Source: Diadema setosum (Eukaryota > Echinodermata > Echinoidea > Diadematoida > Diadematidae). Taken from it: a DNA stretch of 64,000 nucleotides. The stretch covers positions 35,881,200-35,945,199 of the forward strand of contig CM067067.1 in NCBI GenBank assembly GCA_033980235.1. Direction: 5' to 3'. This document shows positions 11,767-23,077 of this stretch, one piece after another (position 1 is the stretch's first letter; the number at the start of each line of letters is the position of its first letter). A program made the translations under genes and the position numbers. The notes beneath the pieces are model-generated. The model ran no database searches and had not been told where the DNA came from. It saw only the letters and a list, made by a program, of their open reading frames with translations.

Positions 11767-13833
11767 TGTCACTATTTACTTGATATATGTCAATGATCAC
11801 ATGTTGATCTACTTGTTTTGCGGGAACGCTGAGATAGCAATGGAAATTTGTTAGGTATAGAACCACGTGACTGGACCAAAGACTCTTGGTAAATCCCATC
11901 CGAAATACTATAGGCAATGAGAATAATATTGTCTGCTGGAGAGCCGCAACCGCTGCAATCGTGCAGGGTACTCAGACAAGAGTTTGATTGTCCATGGTCT
12001 TGGATGCACCAAGCCGAAACAGCAGCATGCACAAATCATTATTGTATGACGAAAAAATAGCACATAATGCCATCAATGCCATGAAAAAAAAAATGTATGA
12101 GATTGTTTGAAATATGGAACTAATCTTAGAACCATTTATCATTTTGTGTGTGTGATTGTTTTGTGAAAGAAATGACGCGCACAGCAAGTATAAAGTGACG
12201 CCATGAGGTAATCATAAAAACAAATGGAATGATACAGATCGCATGCAAACTGGCCGCATATATTGATCACTGCAATAACACGACCACCACCGGTAGCAAC
12301 AGGGAAATCAAGGTTTATAAGTGTGCCGGGTTTATATTTACATCTCCACATTCCCTATACATGGCCAATGAATGGTGTAGATATCACTAATTCTTATTTT
12401 GCTCTGCGTAGTCAGTGGTAGTAGTGTTTGTAGTACGCTGTGGGGAGATTCCGGAGAAAATGATAGTAGAGTAAACAAATAAATAAACAACCAAACAATA
12501 GCAAAAAAAGTGCAAACAAACGCCTCATACCTTCTCTCACCGCTTATTTACTTCATTGCTCCCCCGTTCACCAAATCTTATCTGAAACCCTTCGGTTAGT
12601 ACCTCATAAAACTAGCACATTACAGAGAAATATGCCGACGTTTATCATAAACTCGCGGACTGGTATTAGCAGGAGCTAAACGACATTAACAGCGCTCATA
12701 ATTCGCTGCGTTTTTCTTCTTCTTTCCGCTCAAATACCGACGCAGCCGACAAACTCCAAAACGCAATGAGATGCGGAAAGCTGTAAATCGACAATGTCAA
12801 GGCCAGGTGTTGTACACACGGTATCGCAAAACGGTGCCTTGAGGGAGGCGTGTTATAGGGGGTTCCCGCAGGAGCAGCGAAAGCGACGGAACCCCGCCAA
12901 AATAAAACGGCGTGAGTTACGACAAAACTATCTCGACCCCTGACCCAGTATGGCACGTCCGAAACAAGAGCTGCAGATAGAGTTATCTCTGTTTATGGCG
13001 AAAGAAATCAGAAGCAAAACATAAATACGCTAGATTGTGGGAGATAAGTTAAAAACAGTCATCTTGTCACACCTCAACGTAGAGGGCTCACAACACCAAG
13101 ATGGCCGTTATACCGATGACTACTAAGTAATCGTTTGAAGTGTTTAGAAGTCCCGACCGGAGTTATTTTCCATCTTTGTTTGGTCATTAATTCTTGTTCC
13201 TTTCCTTTGAGAATATTTTCCGCAAGGTTTCTATACACAAAAGTTGACAGATCTTTTCAGCTAAACACTCCCTGGTCATTTTAAACAATTCTTTGATACT
13301 GTCTTATGTTTATTCAAATATGTTTGGGCACAAGTGTTTCAAAACTGAATCTTCATTGTCCCATACTTTTAAGGGCTATATGCAGTATTAATGGTAATTC
13401 CACGTAAATTACCTATTTCATAGCTTTACCTTTAAGCTTCAAGCAATGCATAATTTACAAGCAAGCAATTCTATGTACAATTACACAATAACGAAACTTC
13501 CCTAATTTCAAAGCATAATTATAATTATCGTTTTCTTGTTCACGTAAAATGTATTACGCACACGTCTGTAACTTACAAATCTAAATGGACTGTCACATCG
13601 TGAACTCGAAAGATATTGTTGCCCAGGATTACTGAGGCATTACGAACCTGACGACTGAAACAACTTATCGTGTGAACTAGAGCTCTTCTCTCTCGCTTTT
13701 CTCATTTGAGGCAAATAAAAAAAAGTGTTCGCTAAAAATATGTACCCAATTAAAATGAGTGTTCTCGATAAGTTACTGGTCTATTTTTTGTAATTCCTCA
13801 ACTATGATCCACATATGAACTATGTGGGCAAAT
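11767..13833. other. Non-coding sequence with a GC-richer patch
   Basis: Mostly AT-rich unique DNA. The interval at about 12640-12960 is clearly less AT-rich and CpG-containing, which in such a setting could mark a regulatory element or old exon. Its only frame (minus strand, 86 codons) matches no family. No simple repeats of note. Confidence 0.45.
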
Positions 13834-13925
13834 AATGATGATAATGATGATGATGATGATGGTAATGATAATAGTGATTATGATTATGGTAATGATGATA
13901 ATGATGATAATAACAATAACAACAA
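13834..13925. repeat. (GAT)n microsatellite
   Basis: GAT/AAT/GAC trinucleotide array. It reads as poly-Asp/Asn on one strand and poly-Ile on the other, so both open frames through it are artefacts. Confidence 0.9.
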
Positions 13926-14479
13926 AGTAAATATGGCTTATATATTGCGACAAATTCATGCAAAATGCAAAATCAGTTTTCCTGATTTTTTTTTCTGTAA
14001 GAAAGATCAGAATAAAGGAAAATGGTGCTAAGCTACAATCAAGATAAACACGTTGTATAGACACCATGAATATATCTTCATAATTCGATGCAGTTTTTGA
14101 TTCCTCCGTCTTAAAGATTTATTCATTATCATCTTATTTATTTTGTTTAAGTTATTTCATCCTGCAGGGTTGGCCTGTTCAGTTTTGTAAACCTGCTTTC
14201 CAACACCGCCTTGCATTGGTAACAAATATCATTCTACATGAAAAATACACAACACGGCTATTATGTAACATTGTAAACTACAGAAAGTTGATTAAGAGTA
14301 GATTAATGATTAATAAGTATACGCAGATATAATATATGGATGTACATGTTATTGATTACAAAAGAAAGTTATACGTGTTTGTACCGGATCGCATCTTTAG
14401 TTCATACTGATTCTTTATTTCATGAACTTAAAACATTCAAGATTTCTGGTTTGAACTTTAATCAAGACAGTAGCAATCA
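13926..14479. other. AT-rich sequence upstream of LINE fragment
   Basis: No gene seen. It may include decayed LINE sequence, since the reverse-transcriptase tail begins just downstream, but I cannot define a boundary. Confidence 0.4.
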
Positions 14480-15175
14480 TTATGTTAAGGTATAGTCATG
14501 ATCAATTTTCACCATCTTTTAAAAACACATTTAGGTTTAACACTTCTGTCCATTCGTACCCTTTATACTCGTATATGTAAAAATGTCCATCTTTCAAATC
14601 CCAAATCATTACTGACACATATCTATCAGACATCCGAACACTGGAATAATCTTCCGGACAACATAAAATCTTGTTCAACTATCTATACTTTAAAAGCCTC
14701 ACTTAATCATATTCTCCCCACTCATTAAGTTACGATAACATATATTTCGATAAAGGATTGCTATTTTTTTCAATCTCTATTTTTCTTCATTCAACTGCAT
14801 TCTGCACCACTTAACGTGCAACTGCAGGCACGGCAGTACACCCATCTGATCACTGAATTTCCTCCAAGAGAGTTGTGTAGCCCCATAGTCTTTTTATGAG
14901 GCCTCATCCATTTCAAGCTTAATCCCTCACGATGGTGGTCCCCTGCATTCAGTTATTTCTGATATTTCCTGAAAAATTCTATATATCTTATTGCATGCTT
15001 CTTTGTGTATATGTATACTGCTCAATACAATTGATTTATGTTCATCTATTTGTGTAATGTGTTATATTATCATTTTTAATCACTGCACTTGCTATTCTGT
15101 TATGTGCTTTTGAAATTTGTATTTGATTTGTATTTGATTGAATGGGAAGTAAATCAAATAAAACAAACGAACATG
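14480..15175 (+). mobile_element. LINE 3' fragment with reverse-transcriptase C-terminus
   Basis: The frame at 14498-14728 ends with the peptide WNNLPDNIKSCSTIYT followed by LKASLNHIL. This matches the conserved C-terminal pattern of LINE reverse transcriptases (WNSLPxxIKxxxSLxxFKxxLKxxL). The stop codon is followed by about 450 bases of 3'-UTR-like AT-rich sequence ending in TTGATTTG-type repeats and AATCAAATAAAACAAAC. Only the last 70 or so residues of ORF2 remain; endonuclease and catalytic reverse-transcriptase motifs are missing, so the copy is dead. A related minus-strand fragment lies at 19.4-20.1 kb. Confidence 0.75.
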
Positions 15176-16259
15176 TATATAGCACTGCTACAAATCAATT
15201 GATTCACTACATAGCTTTACATCTTCTTCTTTTTTTAATCCGTAAAGGGATGTACATGTTTGAACATTTATGCGGGGAGTGAATATAAACAAACTGACTC
15301 TTACATATGCAAAATAATATCTTTCTCTGCCCTTGGGCGAAGAAGTTTAGGGTGGTTTATTCAAAGAATAACGTGTCCTTTGATTTACTGTGGGCTTACA
15401 TATCAGTTATTTTGAATAAATCGGTAATAATTTTTTTTTTTTTAATTTTGAAAGCAAGAATATAATATTGACATTTAATACGTTGCTCAACTGACTACTA
15501 CTTCTTCGTCAGTAACAAAGAAATCTGAGATGTATGATAATCTTCATTCACAATTCATCAGCTTTTGTACTTCAACCCTTTTTGATTTTTGCACAGCTCC
15601 CCCAAGATGTACTACAATAATCAATTCTAGGTAAATAATCATAACAAAGTACAGATTATTCATTGATTTAAATGACAACAGATTTTTAATCCTCCGTAGA
15701 TCATAGCTAAGCAGGGTATAAGTGCCCTATATACAAAACAACAGGTGAATTTTCTTTGGTAACAAGATTCTGTTATGTCATACGTGTATTTTTTTTTTAT
15801 TGGTTCGTTTCTTCGTAACATGACTGTACATTTTTTCCTATAAAGGGATGCTTATACTATTATGTTTATACACGCGTAGCAATAACTTGTGCTTACTTAA
15901 TGGTCCATGCGGGTATATATTTCAATACAGATCAAAATAAAACAAGAATTATTCAAGTTGATTGTATAAAGCCCACATTATGCCCATAGAGAAGCAGAAA
16001 ATATCGAGACATGCATTGTCTCATCCGCAGTAAATAAAATATTACGATCAAACACACACACACAACAATAACCCAGAAGAAACTTGAACTTGAAGAAATA
16101 AACAAAACGAAAACATAATAATTCTCTCCCATTGCTCTCTTAAAAAAAAAAAACACACACAAAACGATCATTAACAAGACATACAATCCCCATGTTACTA
16201 TAAAATCGTAAAAGACCTTAAAACCTTTTTCATACCCCTATTTGTGATATTTGTGATGA
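15176..16259. other. Unique AT-rich sequence
   Basis: No gene or repeat recognised apart from short T, A and CA runs. The minus-strand frame at 15953-16186 is hydrophobic and Phe/Ser-rich because of homopolymer runs. Confidence 0.5.
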
Positions 16260-16270
16260 TAATATATACA

Positions 16271-16344
<74 letters not shown>

Positions 16345-16427
16345 TTTTTTTTTTTTTGCTCGACTGCCTCACGCGATATCTATATCTAGGGCCTATATCA
16401 ATTTATTCATGCATCAATATATAGGGC

Positions 16428-16459
<32 letters not shown>
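16260..16459. repeat. Two (TA)n microsatellites
   Basis: A long (TA)n run with one central CA variant (about 16266-16342) and a second (TA)n at 16431-16459, separated by T-rich sequence and two TAGGGCCT motifs. The poly-Tyr/Ile frame is an artefact. Confidence 0.9.
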
Positions 16460-16465
<6 letters not shown>

Positions 16466-16613
16466 AACTGAAAAAAAAAAATGTTGTATCTGCGATAGTA
16501 TACGAGTGCCTGAATCATCGATTTCCAACTAGATCGACTATACAGAAATATGAAAGCATGAAATATTGACTGAGTCTTTATCTTCTACTTGGACAGTGAT
16601 TAAGGGATTCAGA

Positions 16614-16652
16614 GTAAGACCATGGAGCTACTAAGTAGCTCCATGGTAAGAC
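16614..16652. mobile_element. 25-bp palindromic micro-insertion with 7-bp target duplication
   Basis: Perfect 11-bp inverted arms CATGGAGCTAC (16621-16631) and GTAGCTCCATG (16635-16645) are separated by only TAA. The seven bases on the left, GTAAGAC (16614-16620), recur directly on the right (16646-16652). This looks like a transposon reduced to its two terminal repeats. A second copy with different flanks and its own 7-bp duplication is at 23228-23267. See findings. Confidence 0.7.
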
Positions 16653-18575
16653 CGTTGTTAGAGAATGAAAGTAACCTTCCTTGTGGGGTTAATGTTGTGT
16701 TAGTGGAACTGAATATAAGCGTCTCAATCAAATGCATTTTAATCTGAGCAATGCACGGAGTTTTCTTCTTTCTGTTGTCGCTTTTTTTTTAGTTTCTCTT
16801 TTGTCTGTCAGGTTGCCATCGAAAGAGAGCACCTTTTGAGATGACTTTGGCGGGCGTCATGATCCTGCGTTTTCTTGCTCACCATGACCGAGTTGCTGGC
16901 GAACAGACGACGGGGCCCTGCGGGCCTAGAAAGTCCCCAGGCGCCGCTGAGGTTGAAGGAAGGCAGGAGGTCGGCGTAGGAACAATGATTAATCTCCCAC
17001 CATTATGACCTTGACCATTAAAATTCGGGACAAATTGTCTGAGTTCTCTGTCTTCCTTTGAGCTCCCCGATGCACCAGGTGATTATTTACTATTTCAACA
17101 CTTTTTGAGCTCATTTTATGATGATAAAAATTATAGATACGAATGAATGAGATACGTTTTAATTGCCCCCTATTAGGAGCAGATAACTTCGTTTTTTTTT
17201 TTACTCGAAGCTGAAATGAAGGAGAAAGGGAGAGAGAACGAAGAGATGGATTAATTTTAATCAAATTTTCATGCCGGAACTAGTCATCGACATCGCCGGC
17301 GGTTACGGATCGAGGAAGTCAAAAATTGAATGGCAACCCACAACAAGATGCAAAAGTGATGAGGTCCGAGAGAGCACCGCAACGGCTTTCTGCTGCTGCT
17401 AACAAATGGATGAATTCTTCTCCGCGGCAGAAATCGTGGGCAGAATTCAGCGAAGGCTCCGTCTGACATTTATTATATCCTGTCCCACCGGCCAACAGTG
17501 GAGGGGGTATTTAGCGCCAGAAGCAACGCAATTTAGCCGATGAAATCCCTTGTTGTTTTCCCCCTCTTTGTCCGCCATGAGACAAATACGGTAGTATGAT
17601 AGGACAACACTGCAATTTCGGCGGCAATCGGCATTTGCTATTCAGTGCCAGCTGCCGATCGCTAATAATGAGCATAATTGGAAGTATAACATCTCGATCA
17701 AAGTAAACGGGGAAAAAAATGGTTGCTCAAATCAGATATAGTCCATGAATGCCGGAATGGGTTCATTCATTCAAAAGTCCGGTATGGGGGTCATAATAAT
17801 GATAATGTGCCGCCCCTCCCCACCCCCCCCCCCCGAGCCCTTGCAAAAAAAGGAATAAAAATGGGGATTCACTAACACATGCGATTAACATGAAATAGCC
17901 CGCGTATATTTCCACCGCTAACTGTGGTTTGGGATACAGAAATCTCTTTGAGAAAGGTACCTTTGGCAAGCCTCGACAAACACATTAATTAGTACAATGT
18001 GTATTTTGTGTGGTCCTATATATTCCACTACATGATCATACAGAAACACCTCTCGTTCGCATGTTGAATCAAAGAATTTGTCCATTCACATCGTCAAAAC
18101 ATCAGTTCTCTCTACTATGGCATGCGTTATGCAAAGCACTATCTACTATCTGGAAACACACCCTTCGATAGGTTTATTGGAACTAAAGTAAGATAATTTG
18201 CACGGATGCAAAAACCTGTTAAGTGCGCCTATACTTTTTTTTTTTTATTTACAATGTACAAAATGCAATAATGTAGGTCTATTTGCGTGTGTTCGTCTAG
18301 ACAGGAATCAACTTACGACTTCTAACTATTTTTCAATTTCATGGTTCAATATACCTTTATATTGTTTATATACAGTGGAAAGATTATCGTCAGTTCTGAG
18401 AAGAAGAGTTCTATTCGAGACATATCATTTTCACATACCCTCTTCTTGAACGAAATTCAAGCTTCTTTCTTGTATTTTCCATGTCCGTCCGTCTTTACGA
18501 CTGGTCCATATCTGTTCTCATTGACTTGAGGTCGTGTTTGAAGTGGGTTACTGGTACTAATGATACTAGGGCACT
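16653..18575. other. Non-coding sequence with GC-richer island
   Basis: The interval at about 16840-17000 is GC-rich and CpG-containing, and 17280-17470 is also less AT-rich. Frames there match no family. A C-run lies at 17818-17835. Either GC-richer block could be a conserved regulatory element, but nothing readable proves it. Confidence 0.45.
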
Positions 18576-18694
18576 GTTGCATAAATAAGACGCAATCAAA
18601 CATAAGTCAGAAAAAATCAAACATAAGTTAGGTATTAGCCAATTAGAATTGTTTGTTTTTTTTAGCTTATGTTTGATTTTATTTTTTATGCAAC
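18576..18694. mobile_element. 119-bp fold-back / MITE-like element
   Basis: Imperfect inverted repeat. The left end is GTTGCATAAATAAG followed by AATCAAACATAAG; the right side is CTTATGTTTGATT followed by TTTTTTATGCAAC. The AATCAAACATAAG block is also repeated directly within the left half. The arms pair over about 30 bases. No open frame. I see no clear target duplication, so superfamily assignment is not possible. Confidence 0.65.
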
Positions 18695-18939
18695 GCGACC
18701 GAGATTACATAATAATGAAATTAAATCTTTTACGTCATGGTCTAACAACAACAACAAGAACTACAAACAAACCAATGGAAACCATACACTTCTGCTCTGA
18801 ATGAACATTTTCGCGTTTCCCAACCCTCCTGTCGCTTCTTGTTTTGGGTATTTTTTTTTTAAACTAGTATTATGCCGTATACTTTTAGAAAAAGCTCCCG
18901 TTTTCGGTAAATTCAGTTTTCCGAGTGACACCTTCATGT

Positions 18940-18989
18940 GACATTACGAGACGCACACACAGACATAGACACACACACACACACACACA
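18940..18989. repeat. (AC)n microsatellite
   Basis: CA-rich repeat, imperfect at first and pure (AC)n in the last 20 bases, ending next to the MITE that starts at 18996. Confidence 0.85.
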
Positions 18990-18995
18990 AACTTT

Positions 18996-19305
18996 GGCCC
19001 AAATTCACAAAGGTGGTACAAATTAAACCATGGTTTAAACCATGGACAAAAACCACTGATGGAGCGCCAAGTGTCGCATGGAATATTTCGTTACGAAATC
19101 AGTCATTTCGTCGATGAAATGATTATTTTGTTAACTAAATGAACATTTTGTCCACAAAATGATAATTTCGTTAGCGAAACGGTCATTTTGTTGACAAAAT
19201 GACCAATTTCGTAATGAAATATTCCTTGCGACACTTGGCGCTCCATAGTTTTTGTCCATGGTTTAAACCATGGTTTCATTTGTACCACCTTCGTGAATTC
19301 GGGCC
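18996..19305. mobile_element. Palindromic MITE, copy 1
   Basis: About 310 bp with arms of roughly 100 bp. The left end is GGCCCAAATTCAC, then ATGGTTTAAACCAT and GCGCCAAGTGTCGC. The right side has GCGACACTTGGCGC, the same PmeI-like GTTTAAAC palindrome, and GTGAATTCGGGCC. The centre is a run of units of about 21 bp, each a small palindrome of the form ATTTCGT-nn-ACGAAAT. A second copy lies at 33809-34134. No transposase. Flanks show no convincing target duplication. The minus-strand frame across it is repeat-derived. Confidence 0.85.
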
Positions 19306-19384
19306 ATAAGGTTTCATCTACCGGTATCAGGTAGATAATATCTTGTTCACAATATGTTCAGAATATGTGTTCACGATGTGCTCA

Positions 19385-20120
19385 CATTCAATTCAATTCG
19401 TTAATTCATCTCAATCATCATAAAAACAATACATTATGAGATCAACATAGCAAAAGGAAATATTGATGAGGAGAACGGGGACTACAGAAAGCGATAGCTT
19501 GAAAAGGCGTAAACCCCCAGATTACAATGGTAAATAGAATGTATGTACATGACGAAGTGAAATTTTTTTTTTTAACTGAAGTAGAATAATGAACTGCTTG
19601 AAATTGTACATAAAACATAGGAAAATACTATACATTGAAAAGGAGAAAATAAATAAAGAGGTCTAAGCCCAATGAAGTACGACGCCTCCTTCCCTCCCCC
19701 TCCCCCCCCCCCCCCCCCATGCATACAGACACATGCAGACTGCATATATTAACCTCTTGGTGATGAAATTCATGGATAATATTATAACTATTGTAAATAG
19801 ATTTGGAGTTCAAATCAAATAAATTATTGAACTTGGTTATTTTCTTTATAAATATTAATAAAACAATTTAATAAAACAATTTAATAAAACAATTTAAGCT
19901 TAAAAAAAAAGTTATGATTGAACAAGAAGCGATGTCATTTGAAAAGTTGTTCCAGATACGGGGACCGGTATGCTTAGCAGATTTTAGTATGGAGTGACTA
20001 TTGGCTACAGAATAGCCGGCTATGTAAAAACGCTTGAATTTAACAGTGTGAAGATGATTTCAATCTGAGGTGTAGTTTTTCACAGAGAGTTTATACATAT
20101 TAATGTTCTGTTTCGCATTG
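19385..20120 (-). mobile_element. LINE 3' fragment with reverse-transcriptase C-terminus, minus strand
   Basis: On the minus strand, about 19895-20060 translates to a peptide including GPRIWNNFSNDIASCS and IITFF. This is the same conserved LINE reverse-transcriptase C-terminal pattern (GPRLWNSLPNDIKNCSxISxF) seen at 14.6 kb. It is followed by 3'-UTR-like sequence with a 13-bp tandem repeat (AATAAAACAATTT, about 19857-19895) and ends at 19386-19405 with GAATTGAATTGAATG, a short (GAATT)n tail like that near 0.5 kb. The frame is broken upstream, so the copy is truncated and inactive. A C17-type run at 19692-19718 lies within it. Confidence 0.7.
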
Positions 20121-20235
20121 TGAATTGGTGATTCACAATGTGTTCACAATGTTAAAACGCTCAAAATTAATTTAACAGTGTGAAGAGATTTATCACTGTT
20201 CACAATGTGTTCACAATGTGTTCTTTCCAGGAGGG
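20100..20235. repeat. Short direct and inverted repeats of TTCACAATGTG
   Basis: TTCACAATGTGTTCACAATG-type units occur twice here, and TTTAACAGTGTGAAGA occurs both at about 20039 and about 20171. Diverged relatives of the unit lie left of the LINE tail (19352-19385). The LINE insertion therefore sits inside, or is flanked by, an older local repeat. Confidence 0.5.
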
Positions 20236-20301
20236 TTACACTCAAGATATCAGAAAAGTACACTTCAATGGAAACAAATGAGAAACCCTTAACCTTGTAA
20301 T

Positions 20302-20490
20302 CTAAAGGTGGAAAATTAAATTTAAGTGTGGAACAGAAAGCAATGAAGCTTGTTTTATATGATTGTTATCACAGTCAGCCAATTTATTTTGTTGTTGTTG
20401 CTGTTTTAAAGCTTGACTATATTCTTCCACATCTATGAATAATTTCGGTAATCTAGATGTATCGAAAGGGATAATTTTGGGACATACATA
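20302..20490 (-). CDS. Exon-like open stretch, doubtful
   Basis: On the minus strand a pyrimidine-rich tract ending in TTTTTTTTTACAG at 20491-20507 resembles a 3' splice acceptor. Immediately after it, 62 codons are open: the peptide begins YVCPKIIPFDTSRLPKLF, includes a Gln run from a CAA repeat, and stops at 20302-20304. No donor site or second exon is seen and no family is recognised. It lies beside LINE remnants, so it could be decayed transposon sequence. Confidence 0.13.
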   Translation of the reverse strand, partial: YVCPKIIPFDTSRLPKLFIDVEEYSQALKQQQQQNKLADCDNNHIKQASLLSVPHLNLIFHL

Positions 20491-20589
20491 CTGTAAAAAA
20501 AAATAGGGCAGCGGGTTCTATCAAAGTTATTGACTTAGTAGACAATACGTTTCTTTAAATATGTGCTCGAAAGAGCAATAATGTATACT

Positions 20590-20611
20590 TTTTTTAAAAT
20601 TCCATCACACA

Positions 20612-20669
<58 letters not shown>
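20590..20669. repeat. (CA)n microsatellite
   Basis: Nearly pure CA repeat of about 70 bases. The poly-Val/Cys frame on the minus strand is an artefact. Confidence 0.9.
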
Positions 20670-20671
<2 letters not shown>

Positions 20672-22736
20672 CCATTTGCAGTAATCTTTGCCAAATTTAG
20701 GGGGGTGTACAATTTTGTTTATGTCTATATTTGTAGTCTTTGTCAATAAAATACTGATTAAGAAAAGTTCTAACACTGTCGACATAGTGGTGATAAGTAG
20801 GCCTACATAACAACAACAAAAAAAGAAAAAAACTCGAGCACATTTCGCCAAGTCTGTTTTCGTTTTCACACATTTTTCGAATCCCGTCGTAAATCAACAC
20901 CTTAGGGGCAAAAAAGGAGAGTATGCTAATGTTAATCACAATGGAAATTTATAGTAAATAGCCACCACTAAGATAACAAACGCGGCGCGAGCAGAATAAA
21001 AAAACGAAGGAAAAGTCGTTAAAGAAGGTTACAGCATCGTTTCATTCCGTTATGAAATACAGTTACAATCGAGAATTAAACCGTGCCGCAACCATCCGAG
21101 AGCCCGCGTTCATACATCGGGGATTTTTCCGCACTCCGGCTTAGCGTGATAACGCGTGCTCGCGACTTAGGACATCACTACGTAACTTAAGACGACTTTC
21201 AGAAATTAAGATGTGTTATTTGTATAAACATAAAAAAAAAATGATCTTCTTCTTCTTTTGTTATATCTCTCTCCCTATATGTATTATATAATATAATTAT
21301 ATTTGTTAATTCATTTAATTTTTCATCTATTGTTTTTTATCTTCATTTAATTATCTCTTCAAAAGGCAAGGTCAATTCTACAGGTGTTACTTCTGTCAAG
21401 GTCCACGAATTTTTACAGAAATTAAACTGATAATCACTATAATAATGACAGGTAAACACGGAGATGGTGACTCGCGCGAAGATAAAGCTTGTGATTGCAA
21501 CTGCACACAAGGAAGAATGAAAGCAGAGACATTAAACAAGAACAAGAACAACAACAACTACATCATCATGATTGGAATTCCATACTGATATAAATATAAA
21601 TATCAAACCACCACTAGTTCCACAACTATTATCACCTCTGCTACATCAAAACTACGCTCATTATGTTGTAATCTTATTCTCATCTGTAATTATTTCGATT
21701 TTTTTAAAAACAAAATTGTACACGTCTGAGATCGCTGATTGTTTCGGAGTTGGATATCCAAAGCCCCAACCCCCCCCCCCTAAAAAAGAAAGAAACAAAA
21801 ACATAAAAAATAAAAGAAATAAAAAATGCTACCAATAGAAGTCCACCTAGAATCCATATTATGCAGCAGTAGAAGTAATATTAGTAAGTAGTAGTATATA
21901 GCTTTGTTCGTTGCAGTGAATAGCGGTAGCCAATTAACGCGGTATAATATTGGTATGATTGGGGCGGTTTCTTTTTTTAATAGTCATTTTAATAATAATG
22001 TTACTACAACATTGTATCTTCTGAATTGTCAGTGTCGTCTGTACACCCACATATCTTCGAAGTTGTGATTCACCGTTCACTGTAATTTTACACGCCCCGG
22101 TATTCTCTGTTGAGGAAAACAAACCGAAACTTAATACAGACACCAACAAAAGGCTGACTGGAGAATTCTCGTTAGGTGTGCTTCGACAACAATCATTTCA
22201 TTCCTTTAGACAGTGATTCAAATCAAGGAATCACTGTTTTCACTACTGCCTCGTGGAGTGTGAACGGAATGGATCGGCCATCATCAATGGGGGACACCAC
22301 TAAAGATGGTCTATGTGAGAAAAATTTAATTGGGGCAATTACGGAACGCAATAAAACATTTATGATCAGCAGTTTCTTTCTCTCTTTCCGCCACTTCGCT
22401 CGTACCATGATTCTGAACTACCTCTTGCCGAGCCAATATTACTATGGTCGACGGGGGAAAAAATCCTCCGAAATAACATTATAAATCCTACAAAGGTATA
22501 CATGTATATATGAGCTGAGCGCTGCATCGATTGTCACTGTTTTGTTTCTGTTTTTGGCAGAGGGAGTCTGAACTTTGGGCGGGTAGTAGACACATCGGGG
22601 AGATAGAGGCATCTCAACGTGACTTCATCCTTTCCTTTATCTTTATTTGAACATATTTATGGAATATGGACATCATGTGTGATGTTTCATATTACGCAAA
22701 TGACGCCATGGTATTGACACAGTGGACATAAACGCG
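20670..22736. other. Unique sequence with GC-richer patch
   Basis: A CpG-containing block lies at about 21060-21180. A C11 run followed by T and A6 lies near 21767-21786. Frames at 21572-21838 and 22176-22484 match no family. No structured repeat seen. Confidence 0.45.
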
Positions 22737-22747
22737 TATATTTATAC
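22737..22747 (+). promoter_or_regulatory. Possible TATA element upstream of candidate exon
   Basis: TATATTTATA precedes a pyrimidine-rich stretch and lies about 190 bases before the ATG of the candidate first exon. The spacing would fit a promoter with a short 5' leader, but TATA-like words are common in AT-rich DNA. Confidence 0.2.
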
Positions 22748-22929
22748 TTTTTTTCCCCTCTCTCTCTTGTTCCCCCTCCCCCCTCTACTATCCCGTTCCC
22801 CTCCAACACCCTTCATGCGATGCGTGGGATACAGAAAGCAAAATTGTGGATTTTCAAGTGAAAAGTTTTCTGAGCTGATTTAGAAAGAAATTGCTACTGA
22901 AAACACTTTTCCTTGGTTGATTCGTCAAG

Positions 22930-22995
22930 ATGACAGACAGACTATCAAGACCTGTTATGACAAGGGCTGGATCTTTACGCGTAAAGCAGAAGTGG
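22930..22995 (+). CDS. Candidate first coding exon of an unidentified gene
   Basis: ATG at 22930 in the context GTCAAGATGA is followed by 22 open codons, starting MTDRLSRPVMTRAGSL and ending KW. The last codon is immediately followed by GTAAGT at 22996, a consensus 5' splice donor, so the exon would end in phase 0. The peptide is basic and Ser/Arg-rich with no low-complexity bias. A TATA-like word lies upstream at 22737. No downstream exon is recognisable in the remaining 41 kb, so the intron would have to be very long, or the call is wrong. I recognise no family. Confidence 0.3.
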
Positions 22996-23077
22996 GTAAG
23001 TTCTTTCTTTTTCATTTCTTTTACTTTGTTGTCCTGCTTGACATCCCATCGTAAAAGAAGGGGTCGGCTTTTACGTA

